DNA of 64,000 nucleotides from Mesostigma viride (GCA_009746045.1 RPFO01000406.1:975159-1039158), one strand, 5' to 3'; positions 1-10,244 are shown, counted from the stretch's first letter. Translations and numbers: made by a program. The notes: a model not told the origin generated them from the sequence alone.

Positions 1-982
1 CCATCCATCCCTGCAAGCATTAATGCAATATCGATTCGTGTAATTAGCACCCATCCTGCGAGCATCCATGCAATTACCACCCATCCTGCGAACATTCACG
101 TGCAATCCATGCATGCAGACACCGCCATCCATTCGATGCAAGCATTCACGTTTCCATGCAGCCACCCATCCTCGGCCCGCAGCATCAGGGTGAACACAGC
201 ATTTCCCTTGCCCGGCCTGCGGCCGGACTGTAACACTGGACTGTCTCACCGCTTTAACAAAGACGGTTCAGGGCGATATATGTAGTCGCCTCAAAGTTGC
301 ACCCGCACGGCCAGCAAATGCTGGGCCGCTGCCATCCCCACTTCACAAACACACCCTCTTTCAGAATCTGTCCAGTATTGTTGCCTAATGCATCCCCGTT
401 CGAAAGAGCGACATAATGAAACCACACTGTGAATGAAACAACGCAGTTTGTTTAACATGCCACGGCGCCGACTATACCTCAAGACCATAGCTGTGTAATG
501 TCGGCGGGACAATGACGGGGTAATGACGCGCAATGACGAGACGATGACGCGCGTGATGATTAGGGAACTGTTTGATAACGAAAAGTTAGTGGTTGTAGAC
601 TAATTATAGGTCGTTGATTATTCAATGAAGAGGCGGCACACTTATGTTTTTGTTCATTATTGCACTGACTTCTGCGCGATGAATCCCACTGAACTGAACT
701 GAACACCGCGCGGCCAATCAATCGTCAACGGCGGTAACTATTGCAAGTACATATCGGATCCTGCACGCCGACTGGCGACAATTTATTCCTTCCGGCGCAC
801 GTGTACGGCGTACTTTTGGTATACTTGCCAGGTTTGTTGCGATTCTGTTGCATTGCGGAACTCTAGAATTGGTGGGTTTTCAGTTGCGGAACTAGGTGTT
901 GCGATACTCGAGCACGCTCCCATTTTTCATCCAAACATCACTTTTGAAAAGTGAAGGTGCCATGGTGTGCCCATACCTGCCC
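1..982. other. No gene seen; degenerate CATCC/GCAAGCAT-rich start
   Basis: The first 170 bases repeat variants of CCATCC and GCAAGCATT or GCGAGCATCCATGC, a decayed minisatellite-like run. From 780 to 1040 short GTTGCG motifs recur without clear order. Reading frames in this stretch are short and look like no protein family. I see no RNA gene or promoter I can defend. Confidence 0.5.
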
Positions 983-1047
983 TTAATCGAAGTGGATGAT
1001 AAAAATTTTTTTTTTGAGTTGCGATTCTTGTTGCGATACTGCGTGTG

Positions 1048-1642
1048 ACCCCTGTAGGTCAGCCATCAACTGCTGTGGGTAGGTCATGACATGTTTGCCT
1101 ACCTTCTTAGGAATGTCCTTAGGGCCAGGCCAGGTCAGGATATGCCGTCCTGGCTGGCCAAGCCGCTGTGGGCCGGCCAGACCGAGGGCGGTGTCTACCT
1201 GGCTGGTGCGAGCAAGATGTCCTACGAATGCTGTCCTACGCTGTCTAATCTCGTCCGAAATGCGAGGCATGCCCTGGTACAAAGATTCTAGATGCCTATG
1301 CGTGTCAAACCCTACATTCAGGGCCTGACGGAGCATCCTGGTTACCGTGCCGTTTAGCTTGGCCGCCATGCAGCGTGTCCGTGAGCGTCCATGCCTCGGC
1401 GCCATACGTGAGCATCGTGAGGACCAGGACCTTGAGGAGCATGCGCTTGCGGTGCTCGCCGAGGACCTTTGAGTGCCAGTAGGTTTTCAGCGAACGATGC
1501 CGAGCCCAGGCCAGGCCGATGCGGGTGTCCACATCGGCGGCGGTGTCAGGAAGCATGCTTCCCAGCATGCAGTTTAAAGCGATCACGAAACGGGACCTCC
1601 GTCCCGTCTAGCAGCCGTGGTAGCGGCGGGCGACTGGAAGCC
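1048..1642 (-). pseudogene. LINE A, C-terminal part of ORF2 (frameshifted)
   Basis: The minus strand reads the conserved post-RT region of these elements: RFKLLGSMLP, then RIGLAWARH, then VLTMLTYGAEAWTL and later RISDEIRQRR and AFVGHLART. It belongs directly after the YADD region at 1869-2627, but the SINE-like insertion splits the two. A short duplication near 1365-1372, compared with the copy at 17354-18016, shifts the frame. It is a dead fragment. Confidence 0.8.
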
Positions 1643-1652
1643 CCAATCACCA

Positions 1653-1890
1653 TTAATTAATTAATTAATTAAACTCGTGCTCCCGTTGGGGAGTCACGGA
1701 GCACCGAAGTGCTTTTAATCCCTGTGTGTGCACTACAGGAGAAAGGGCAGAGACCCCCAGTCTCCTTCATGCCAAAGGCATGCCACAGCTGCAATCGGGC
1801 GCGGCTAGCTAAAAGGACAGGCTAACGATCCGGCAAACTGTGGGTGCAATAAGACCCATGTGAGCATATCATAGCAAGCCATCACACATA
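1653..1890 (-). mobile_element. SINE-like insertion, 238 bp, nested in LINE A
   Basis: The LINE A coding sequence is interrupted exactly between two copies of CCAATCACCA (1643-1652 and 1891-1900), a 10-bp target duplication. The uninterrupted site survives in the copy at 17885-17895. The insert ends on its left with (TTAA)n, so it lies on the minus strand with a simple-repeat tail. The body has GGCATGCCACAGCTGCAATC and TGGGTGCAATAAGACCCAT. Related stretches occur at 14507-14740 and 14930-15012, so this is a dispersed family. No coding frame is visible, and a tRNA-like head was not demonstrated. Confidence 0.75.
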
Positions 1891-2627
1891 CCAATCACCA
1901 TAGCCTCAGTTTTGACACTAATCTCCAACCCCACCGCCCGCGCCTCCAAACCCAGACAGTCCAGCCAGGTCTGAATGTGCTCCGGGCGCGCGATGAGGGT
2001 GGTGTCGTCCGCATAAATCAAGTCGGCCAGGCGGTAACCAGGTTTAACCCCGCCGTGCGCGCTGTCGTTAAGGATTTCCAAGCCAGGCTCGAACCCCTTA
2101 ATTAAGAGCAGTAAAGCGCGCACGTGCCCGGCGCATGACGTGATCAACGACAATAATGAACATATATGGGGACAGGACACAACCTTGCCACACCCCGTGG
2201 TGAAGCTAGGGGGAATGGTGGGGTGCATGGTGCCTTCCGCAGTCCGCACTACTGCCTGTGAGCCCTCATACAGTCGGCGAATGGCAGCAATAAACGCAGG
2301 TGGCACTCGATCCAGAGCTAGGATGGCCCAAAGAGCCTCCCAGAGGACCGTGTCAAAGGCCTTGATATAGTCAACAAAAATGAAGACCAGCGGCAAACTG
2401 TCAAGGGGAAGGCGATGCACCTCCTCCATCAACCGGCGCACGACAAACACAGCCATGACAGTGTTACGACCACGACGGAAACCCATCTGAGACTCACCCA
2501 GGTGTGGGTCCAGCGCGGCGCGGAGCCTGTGCAGCATCATGCGCATGAAGACCTTCAGCGCGGCGCTCTGGAGGCAGACACCCCGGTAGTTACCGGGGTC
2601 AGCAGCAGAGCCCTTCTTGTACAGCAT
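1869..2627 (-). pseudogene. LINE A, reverse transcriptase domain
   Basis: The minus strand encodes about 252 residues of a non-LTR reverse transcriptase: NYRGVCLQSAALKVF, then QMGFRRGRNT, FVDYIKAFD (palm motif A with its Asp) and IYADDTTLIA (the catalytic YADD). An intact enzyme would copy the element's RNA at a nicked target. Frames on both sides are broken and the C-terminus is cut off by the SINE-like insertion, so it cannot make a full protein. Confidence 0.88.
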
Positions 2628-3229
2628 GACGCGGATGGCCGTCTGCCCGACTCAGCAGGCGGAGGCTCGTCAGAAAGCAGGACACGGTTGCAGAACGCCA
2701 GCAGAAGATCCCTAACCGCCGGATCAGGCCGGGGTCTTCAGCAGCTCAGCAGAAAGGTGGTCGGCACCGACCGCCGCATCGCACCGCGCAGGCGAGCAAG
2801 GGTGCCGTCCAGTTCCTTCAAAGTGAAGGGGGGGACGACGGCGTCAGTGGCAAGGCAGCCCTCCTGCAAGGCGGCTGGGACTTGGTAGTCCGCGGCCGAG
2901 GAGGGTGGCGCAGGCGGCGGCGGGCCGGTCCGGCAACACCGAGACAGGCGGCCGTCTCGGGGTGAAGCGGCGGGGGAGGGGCGCGAGCCCCACCTGTCAA
3001 GGAAACATTGTGGGCCAACCAGCGGTCAAGGCTGACCGGCGCCGTGCCGTCCCCCGTGTGCTCCACCGGGGTGCGCTGCCGCGCCGGCCGCCGAGCCGGT
3101 CGAGGTGGTACCACATGTCCCTGCCCTGGTTGCGAGCTTGGCAGGCCTTGGCATCTGCGATGCACTTGGCCGCCTCTGCGTCCTGAGCATGGGCGTAGGC
3201 CTCCCCAAGGGCGGCCTTGAGCACCGGTT
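2628..3229 (-). pseudogene. LINE A, decayed linker between endonuclease and RT
   Basis: This stretch should carry the region joining the endonuclease to the reverse transcriptase. Minus-strand frames at 2997-3461 and 2818-3165 give basic Ala/Arg-rich peptides, including a RHRLKRNRDPLLKPVLKAA-like segment of the kind seen in this linker. No single frame runs through it, so several frameshifts are present. Plus-strand frames here are shadows caused by high GC. Confidence 0.5.
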
Positions 3230-4370
3230 TCAGCAATGGGTCCCGGTTACGCTTGAGGCGGTGCCGGGCGGCCAAGACCTTGGGGTCCTGGCGGTAGAGC
3301 GGGCCGGGGCGGCGGCGGGGCATGACCGGCAGGTGCCGGGCCGCCAGCAGCGGGGAGCGGGCAGCAAAGCCCGCAAAAATGGCGGCGTTGGGAGCAGCCT
3401 GGTCCAGCTCGTCGACGTCCGCTCGCGGGCGTCCAGGGCCGACAGGTACTCCAGTCGGCACCGGTTCCGCTCGTGCTCGGCGTCCGTCCAGTCCTCAGGA
3501 TCTCCTCGGACCGGGCGTAGAGCAGACCAGTCAGGGCGGGCCACTGGGGCGCGGCGCTTGGATGCGTGGAACCGGAGCCGAATGGTCGCACGCACCAGGC
3601 GGTGGTCAGAGCACACCGTGGGCGTGTCAAACACTCGGGTGTCCAGAACCGAGGTGCACCTATAGCTGGGCTGCCGTACCACCACGTAGTCCAGACAGGC
3701 CTGTCGGCCGTTAGGGCCACGGAAAGTGACCAAGTCCTGTGAGGGACGTTGGAAGTGGCAGTTGACAGCAACCATGCATCCCGCTATCCCGCAAAAAGGC
3801 AGAAAACAGGGGAGTGTTGTCGTTAGCAGCAGTGTCAGCAGGCGCAAAGCGACTGCCAGCAGTGCCCACGGGGAGCGTGGCATTGGCGTCGAGCAGCATA
3901 ACCAAAAAGTGGCGGGCCGGAGTGACCCCCTCAAGGCTATGCAAGGAATCGAAGAACTCCTGGCGTTCCGACTCAGCTGGTAGACCACTATGGGGTGCGT
4001 AGCCCACCCCCACCGTGAGGTGGTGCTTAGACCGCCCCTCGACGGAGGTGAAATGTGCTACCATAAGGCGTGGGGTGAGAAACTGCAGCGTGCTGAGGCT
4101 AGCAACTGCCAACGGCGAGCACAAAAGACCAACACCACCTTGGCCTGGTGTGCCACTGCCAGCGAAATAAAACCGCCAGCCACCTGCAAGGCGGTTAGTG
4201 CTCACCGTGCCAAATGGCACCGTGCGACGGTGCTCCTGCACACCGAGAATAGATACACGATGTGCAATGCAAAATGCGACTAGCTCCTCTACCCGGTAGC
4301 TATGGTCGTCATCTGCTAGCAATGTACGTGCGTTAAAAGTCGCGAGGGCCAAGGATGCCTGCTGGCCCAC
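3230..4370 (-). pseudogene. LINE A, AP-endonuclease domain (frameshifted)
   Basis: Two overlapping minus-strand frames (4370-3711 and 3988-3230) together carry the exonuclease-endonuclease-phosphatase fold used by LINEs to nick target DNA. Visible motifs are ATFNARTL at the start, VQEHR with the metal-binding Glu, LLDANATL with Asp and Asn, LDYVVV, and SDHRLVRA with the catalytic Asp-His pair. The domain is complete in content but split by a frameshift between about 3711 and 3990, so it is dead as it stands. Confidence 0.8.
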
Positions 4371-4922
4371 CAGGGGAGAACGGCGATGGAGGATGGGGGT
4401 GGATGTGGCGGGGGGTGGAGGTGGGGGTGGAACGGGGGGGGAAGGGAAGCGGAGGAAATAGTGCTTTTCATCGCATTTATTTTGTCCTGCAGGCGTAGGA
4501 TGCGAGCCTGCCGCCTGCTCTGGGTATTCGGGGATGCTTGCGCAACGCAGAGGCGTAGAAAATCTAGCATGCGTTGGGTGTTGCTAATCTTGCTGCTGAG
4601 AGCTGTCGTTCTAGCCCGAGATACCGGCACCACCATGTGTCTCAGTCGACTGTGAGGTCGATGCATGGGAGTGGAACGGGGGATTGTTTAGAGGCTGTCC
4701 CCGAAGCCTGTTAGCCGCGAGCCGACGAGTGGGGTTGTCTACTTACTGGAACCACCAGGGGCAGCACGCTTCGCACCACGAGACTCCACACGAGACTCCA
4801 CATTGTCGGCCGGCGTCTACACGGACACCATCCAGGTAAGCACCAAAACGACCATCCGGCAACAGTCGCAGCTGCACACGCCCGGTACGCACTCGCCTCG
4901 TGCCACCACCACCTTCTCGCTA

Positions 4923-5331
4923 TCAGTCCAGCACTTGCTCCTCGCCGCCATGCAGCTGTGCCGGGGTGTAGTCTTCATCCATGCTGATGGGGTGGCCCTT
5001 GAGCAGACGACGGGCTCCCATCACCCGTTTCTGGTCGTTCACGGTGGCCATGGTGACCAGGACCAGGCCAGCTGGGCCTGGCAGGCGGATGGCCCTGTCA
5101 ATGGTCACGTGATCGCACAGCTGCAGCAACCCCAAGAACGCGGGGCCCCGCAAGGCCTCGGTAAGTGCTTGTGCGGTGTCATGCTTGCCCTTCTCAACAT
5201 TCTTGAGAATGATATTGCGTTGTCTGAGCTGAGCCACATTCTGTGACGCGACTGCGGTGGCAGCCGACTTAGCCGCCTGGGCGACTATGGCATCCAGGTT
5301 CTTCCCCGCCGCGTCCGCGAACGTGACCCGC
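4923..5331 (-). pseudogene. LINE A, ORF1 (RNA-binding protein) fragment
   Basis: The minus-strand frame reads RVTFADAAGKNLDAIVAQAA, then RNIILKNVEKG, and near its end GARRLLKGHPISMDEDYT before a stop. The last part resembles the RRM-like C-terminal region of LINE ORF1 proteins, which bind the element RNA. The short length and lack of a clear start make it a fragment. Identification rests on pattern and on its position upstream of the endonuclease. Confidence 0.55.
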
Positions 5332-5456
5332 TTGGGGGGGGGGGGTGGCCATTAATTAATTAATTAATTAATTAATAGACACGTGACTGCGTCACGTGAG
5401 CATAAGTTCTCAGTGGATCGAGGGGAACATGGGATGGAATGGATGGTATAAGCTAT

Positions 5457-6350
5457 CTAGGTCCTAGTTACAGGGGTGTGGGCACCGCGGCCCGAATCGC
5501 TATGAATGCCATACTTGGTCACACGCGGAGCCCCCACAGGCTTGGGGGTGGTCTCCTTCATCACTACTTGCCATCTATCCTTGCGCACCATCTGCCTCCA
5601 TATTACAGACAAACCAGGAGGCTGCCCGGGGGTGAGCCCGTCACGTCTAGTGTAGCACATGTCCATGCCGAGTCTATCACGAAAAGTCCACGGGTGGCGG
5701 CCCTGCCGCGCGCGGCCGGGGGCACGCCAGGTGAGGACATATCGCCCAGGCTGGGCGGGCTTGGTGCCAGCTAGTCTATCTGATGTATCTACCTGATCTG
5801 TGCGGGCCAGGTGCCCGGCTAGGCCCAGGCGCCTGTGCCTAAGAATGTGGGAAACATAGGGCAAATCAGCGTACAAATCCTCATTACTAATGTGCAAACC
5901 AAAGGGGATGTTAAGGGCCTTGCGCAGCATCTTGGTGACGGCGCCGTCGAGTCGTTGCTCCAGCTCCTGCATCAGTGTCCACGTCTCGGCGCCGTAGGTC
6001 AGGATCGTCAGAATGACGACCTTGAAGAGGTCACGCTTGACGATCCGGGGTAGGGCGGGGTTGCTCCACCAGCGGCGGTGGTCATGGAGGTGCGCCCACG
6101 CCATGCCGATCCGTGTCGTCATGTCGTCCTCGCAGTCGGGAAGCCAACTGCCGAGCAGCTTGAAGCGGCCTGAAGGAGGGTAGTTGACCTCGGCATCGTC
6201 TAAGAGGCGGAGTGTGGGTGGGGGCCCTGCCATGCCGAGGGCCAGGGCCTCCGTTTTGGGGCTGATTTCTAGACCAACCGCCCGAGCCTCGAGCGCCAGG
6301 CAGTCCAGCCAAAGTTGGGCAGACTCCGGCTTCTCGATGAGCGTGGCCAT
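5457..6350 (-). pseudogene. LINE B, C-terminal RT region
   Basis: A 297-codon open minus-strand frame begins just after the lost YADD box, where the residues ATLIEKPESAQLWLDCL align with TTLIARPEHIQTWLDCL of LINE A. It continues with GRFKLLGSWLP, RIGMAWAHL, VVILTILTYGAETWTLM and RRLGLAGHLART. The frame is uninterrupted, unlike LINE A, which suggests a younger copy. Without palm motifs A and C it has no polymerase activity. Confidence 0.8.
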
Positions 6351-6368
6351 GGCCGCCTTTAATTCCAG

Positions 6369-6974
6369 CTATGTGGCTTGGGTGACAGCAGAGTCAGCAG
6401 CCAAAGACTTGAGCGCGCCTTGCACAGACTTGAGCTCAGAGGTGATCGCCTGCAGGTCAGTGGGGTCGGCTGCGCCGGCAGGGGTGTCGGCATCGGCCGA
6501 GGTGTCGGATGCGGCCGCGATGGTCGCCAGCGGTTTGCAGAGTTCAGGGCAGCATGTCAAGAGGCAGGAGGTGCGTAGCTGGTCGTCTTCCCATTTCCGC
6601 CACTCAGCGGGGCCGTCAGGCACAGCCGCGCCGGTCTTGGGGTGGCGGATGATGTCGTCGGCGTCGTATCGGAATTTGAGGATTTGCAGCACGTTGTCGA
6701 CCGGCATGGTGAAAAATGCCCCAAAGTCGGCCGGTTCCAGGCGGGTGCCGAGGCTCGTATATTTGGTTAAAGCAGACGGTGAAGGCGGTGGCTTGGCAGG
6801 CGTGGGGGTAGCCTCGACGGCCATGGAAGTGATTTCCGTGGTACGCGGCTTCTTGGGAGCGGTGCCGACGAGAGGGCTGGCTGCGGCAAGAACGTCTCCC
6901 AGCGAGCGGGTTTCTGGGGCGGCAAGTGGGGGAATGGTTTTAACTAACCCGAGGGTGAACCTGGGTTGGGACAA
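6369..6974 (-). pseudogene. LINE B, ORF1-like protein
   Basis: This minus-strand frame of 201 codons starts at an ATG (6972-6974) and ends just before the RT fragment. It has a Pro/Thr-rich N-terminus, a folded-looking middle (DFGAFFTMPVDNVLQILKF, then EWRKWEDDQLRTSCLL) and an Ala-rich end. Position at the 5' end of the element suggests ORF1, the RNA-binding partner of ORF2. No known domain is recognised with confidence, and it may be truncated by the internal deletion. Confidence 0.5.
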
Positions 6975-7056
6975 GGTACCCCCATAGCTAGGTAGTTCAG
7001 TTTTCTTTTTTGCATGTCCTACGTATTTTTCGGCTGTTAGCCATGTAAGGAGATGT

Positions 7057-7256
7057 GGGTAGAGCAGGGCACAGCTGCTGTGGGCTGGCCCTGCTCACAT
7101 ATTAGTGTGCTCACTCTAGCATACAGATGGCAGTGTTGGGCCATCTGGTAGACATGTCTGTATTATTCCATCGTATAGAGCTAGCACACATATTGTAATA
7201 AACTTGATGTTTTGTGGTGATGCATGCAACGCAAATCAAGGCCAGAAAAAATGGAT
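7057..7256 (+). repeat. Direct repeat, copy 1 (about 200 bp)
   Basis: This block is repeated at 7493-7690 in the same orientation with few differences. Both copies start with GGGTAGAGCAG, contain GTAATAAA and TTGATGTTTTGTGGTGATGC, and end near GGCCAGAAA. The 236 bp between them is unrelated. The sizes would suit a terminal-repeat miniature (TRIM) element, but I see no TG...CA ends or target duplication, so a local tandem duplication is equally likely. Confidence 0.8.
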
Positions 7257-7492
7257 TTGGTGAGCTATGCTCATTTTATCTATGACTAACCTGCTGAGCG
7301 GAGAATGCAACGCCGTATAGAACAAAGAGAAACAAAAAATTTCTGAAAATATATATATTTTTGTGCTGGCACCTGTACCCCAGCCACCCAGGTACGGGTT
7401 GGCTGGACAGCTGGTTGCTATAAAAGGTGGGCTTCCATTCTAGGGAAGCAGGTTGTTTCTTTTGCCTCCCACCCACCCACCCTGGCAAAAAG

Positions 7493-7690
7493 GGGTAGAG
7501 CAGCGGCACAGCTGCTGTGGGCTGGCCCTGCTCACATATTAGTGTGCTCACCCTAGCATACAGATGGCCGTGCTGCCATCTGGTAGACATGTGTCTCTGT
7601 TATTCCACCGTATAGAGCTTACACACATATTGTAATAAATTTGATGTTTTGTGGTGATGCATGCAACGCAAAGCAAGGCCAGAAATGGAT
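7493..7690 (+). repeat. Direct repeat, copy 2
   Basis: This is the second copy of the block at 7057-7256. Differences include CACTC versus CACCC, loss of several bases in the A-run near the end, and AGACATGTGTCTCTGTT versus AGACATGTCTGTATT. The divergence shows the duplication is not recent. Confidence 0.8.
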
Positions 7691-8209
7691 CGTGTCAATC
7701 ATATTACTCTTAAAATAGAGACTGTATGTGCAAAAGGAAAACGTCGAAATGGGCCAGACCTCAGGTAAACACAACAACTCCTCTGGACACGCGATAAGCA
7801 TCTTACATGCACTTTCGTCCCAATCTAGCAACAATTCCTTGCCGGTAAAATGTAGGGGGATTTGCTTCTCGCCGTCGTAGGCCTAATCGCCTGTCAATCC
7901 GCAGTTTACTCTCACCCGGGTGAGCGACCGGTAGGGATTTGCTGCGGGAATATCTGTGATGACGGTGGGGTGGAGCACACCGGACTAACAATCGTCGGCG
8001 CTGGAGTAGGTGTTCAAGCGGCATCTTCGCATTACGGTTCCCAACCACTCAAGCAGTCAACGTCGTAGTTGCTTGCTAAAAAGATATTTATAAGTAATAT
8101 ATCGTCTGATGTTTCTTATGGTTGAATGTGTATAATGAACACGGTCCAGCAATGATAACACGACTCTATTGTCACTAGAGAGCACTAAGTTCCCAGTAGG
8201 TTCGTAGTA

Positions 8210-9104
8210 CAGTCATTCCCGCGTTAAGTTGCGTTTCTTAAGGTTGCGTTCCCGCGTTAAGTTGCGACGCCGAAGTTTGGGGGGCGACCGCAACTTAAGC
8301 ATGGAGGCCATCGCAACTTAACGCGGTAATGACTCAATTTGTAGGTGTCAGGCCATTTTTGGCCGCGCAAGAGGCCATTTTTTGCCAAGTCCGGACCCGC
8401 TACGTGATTTTAGGCGGCAAAATACGCAAGCCCCACTGGCGCGCAAATTTCCCCGCCTGCTGGCTTAGGTGAAAAGCGCGAATGCAACCTTACAAATTCA
8501 GTTTTGCAGCCTGCGGGCTGCGGTACATAAGAATCCACGACCATGCAGGGTCTGTAATTGAGACATCTTGCCGGAAATTACCACCATCATGCCGAATGCA
8601 CCACAGAAGGGCAAAGACATGGTCGTTGAGGCCACAGGCAGTCTCGCTGCCTGCGGCCTCCATGCTGTTATTATCAGTTGTTTACATGCAGGCCATTGAC
8701 AGTAAATGAAGCTTCCCTCACGACTGTTCCCATGTTTTGTCACAGTCACTGAAATGTGAAGCCGGCTGGCCGAATTAAGTAACCCGCCAAAAAGAGAGCC
8801 AAAGTCAGAGGGTTAAAACACACTACATTTGTGGTATAAAACGCAGGAACTGCGTGGCTGCCCACGGCGTGTTTTGCAACCCGCCTTTGTCCAAAACTGA
8901 TAACTGGCCTAGAAAATGGACTTGGGCCGGCTTTGACGCTGCACCTGGATCGGGCTTGACGAGAGCTGTCGAATGCCGTATAGAAGTCCGTCAGAGGAGG
9001 AGGTGGTGGGCTGCTAGCCTAATTCTACCGTTAAGTTGCGTTCCCGCGTTAAGTTGCGGCGCCAAGTTTTGGGGGGCGATCGCAACTTAACGCGGGAATG
9101 ACTG
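8210..9104. mobile_element. TA-flanked DNA element with 24-bp perfect inverted ends (Tc1/pogo style)
   Basis: The left end (8210-8233) and the right end (9081-9104) are perfect 24-bp inverted repeats starting CAGTCATTCC. Both are flanked by TA (8208-8209 and 9105-9106), the target duplication of Tc1/mariner/pogo elements. CAG-starting ends with repeated TTGCG motifs recall pogo/Tigger ends. No transposase frame is visible inside, so it is non-autonomous. A further inverted end at 8312-8334 and a second TTAAGTTGCG block near 9030 mean it could instead be two small insertions flanking unrelated DNA. Confidence 0.7.
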
Positions 9105-9177
9105 TAGGTTGAGTCTCATACCGGTTATTAGCCCCTATAGCCGGAATTCTCTGCTGCTGGCTGCGGCGTGGGACACA

Positions 9178-9215
9178 ACAACAACAGTTACAACAACAAC
9201 AACAACAACAAGAAT
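9178..9215 (+). repeat. (CAA)n-type microsatellite
   Basis: A run of CAACAA units broken once by GTTACAA. It is a simple repeat with no coding value. Confidence 0.8.
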
Positions 9216-9305
9216 GCACATCTATCCCACCCATTTACTCTCCCAACGTTTTACGACCGTCAGATGGGTGAATCTGACGGACGGACGGACAGGTACACCC
9301 GAGAA

Positions 9306-9389
9306 CCGCACAGATGTAGCCGAAATCCGCACAGATGTAGCCGAAATCCGCACAGATGTAGCCGAAAAACCGCACAGATGTATCCGACA
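9306..9389 (+). repeat. 21-bp tandem repeat, four units
   Basis: Four head-to-tail units built on CCGCACAGATGTAGCCGAAA lie here. The first two differ little, the third has an A-run expansion, and the fourth has TATCCG in place of TAGCCG. A length of 21 keeps reading frames open on both strands, which explains open frames here that encode only repeats. Confidence 0.85.
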
Positions 9390-9710
9390 AACCACATAGA
9401 CGCGACGCGAGGGATTGGGGCCGTCGGATGGTGGAGGCGTTGTCCCCAACCCGAGGGGCGACGGGTTGACAAGGGTAAAGGTGGCGCAAGCCACCGGCGG
9501 TGGGTGGGGGCGGCCAAGCGCCTGTGGCTGTTAAACAACCGGTAATTAGGTTGAGCTGTTGCAACTTGCAGACTTCAGAGGGATTGTTCGCCTTAGAAGA
9601 ATTCGCCATCGTGTTCGCGTGTTCGGTCATTGTTGTTTTCGTTGTTTTCGTCTCTCCCAAATGATAAGTCTGTTATTGAATATATAACTCTGTTGCACCT
9701 GACTAGGCAT

Positions 9711-9827
9711 GATTCGTTCATACCAGGCAGAACACACCGCATCCCATCAGACCTGCGAAGTTAAGCTGCCTTGGGCCAGTTTAGTAGTGTGATCGGTGAC
9801 GGCACGCGAATCCCTGGTGACGAATTG
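9711..9827 (+). rRNA. 5S ribosomal RNA gene
   Basis: The sequence carries the hallmark core of eukaryotic 5S rRNA: CATACCA near the 5' end, then GCATCCCATCAGA, GCGAAGTTAAGC, TAGTAGTGTGATCGGTGAC and GCGAATCCC. The 5' GATTCGT pairs with the 3' ACGAATT to close helix I, giving about 117 nt, the normal size. AAGTTAAGC and GATCGGTGAC are the internal Pol III control boxes. A TTTT terminator follows at 9832-9835. It stands alone, not in a tandem array. A 5S-derived pseudogene or SINE head is the alternative, but the closing stem looks intact. Confidence 0.82.
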
Positions 9828-9831
9828 TACC

Positions 9832-9835
9832 TTTT
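9832..9835 (+). terminator. Pol III T-run after 5S rRNA
   Basis: TTTT follows the predicted 3' end of the 5S gene by five bases, the usual minimal RNA polymerase III stop. Confidence 0.5.
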
Positions 9836-10244
9836 GCTTCGTTCCCATTTTGGGCAATTTATTTTGCTAGCTCTTACCTACATTTCTTTTGCCAATGTTT
9901 TAACGCACCGCGCCCGCCTTTTCCACCAGGGAATGCCAGTTCACAACCGCCCGGTGGCAGAGATGGAAGTGTCCTGGCGCGTTGGCGGCATGGGCACCGA
10001 TCCCGAGCTGCCCCGTCACTGTTTACAGCGGACACCTTCGGCTGTACCGCCACCGTGCATGCTTTTACGACAGCACTAGTATTTATTTTTTGTTGTTGGC
10101 GTGCTTGGCTGGTATTTCGCCGTGCTACATGTGTTGGCTAGCCGCATAGCTGCTGCTTGGGGGAAATTTTACGATGGCAGCCTCGGCTGTCGTTTGCACA
10201 TGCATGAAGTATTGAGCTCGCGAGAAGCAGGGAGTCTAACTGCC

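Larger units (their letters stand above)
1048..5340 (-). mobile_element. LINE A: degraded RTE-like non-LTR retrotransposon
   Basis: Read on the minus strand, the order is ORF1 (5331-4923), AP endonuclease (4370 to about 3230), reverse transcriptase (2627-1869) and the C-terminal RT region (1642 to about 1048), the order expected of an RTE/L1-like non-LTR retrotransposon. The part left of 1640 closely matches the second copy at 17300-17890. The 3' end seen in that copy, with its AATTT-type tail, is missing here. Many frame changes show it is dead. It is interrupted by a SINE-like element at 1653-1890. The right edge abuts a run of 13 G and the AATT tail of LINE B. Assignment to the RTE group rests on domain order and the C-terminal region and was not tested by phylogeny. 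Confidence 0.8.
5353..6990 (-). mobile_element. LINE B: internally deleted RTE-like element
   Basis: An (AATT)n tail at 5353-5377 marks the 3' end of a minus-strand element. Its 3' UTR (5378-5480) has a near-identical copy in opposite orientation at 58009-58124. The RT C-terminal region (6350-5457) and an ORF1-like frame (6974-6369) are directly joined. The endonuclease and the RT up to the YADD box are absent, so an internal deletion has fused the ends. LINE B differs from LINE A in sequence and in its tail repeat, so at least two families are present. The right edge is estimated. Confidence 0.75.
6991..8207. other. Non-coding stretch with a 200-bp direct repeat
   Basis: No convincing gene lies here. 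The main structure is the pair of direct repeats at 7057-7256 and 7493-7690, listed separately. 7691-8207 shows nothing recognisable on either strand. Confidence 0.5.

Noticed and set aside
2415-3665. Several plus-strand frames over LINE A
   Set aside because: They are shadows of the minus-strand endonuclease and RT coding sequence.
9306-9389. CRISPR-like array
   Set aside because: The units are contiguous tandem repeats without spacers, and the genome is eukaryotic.
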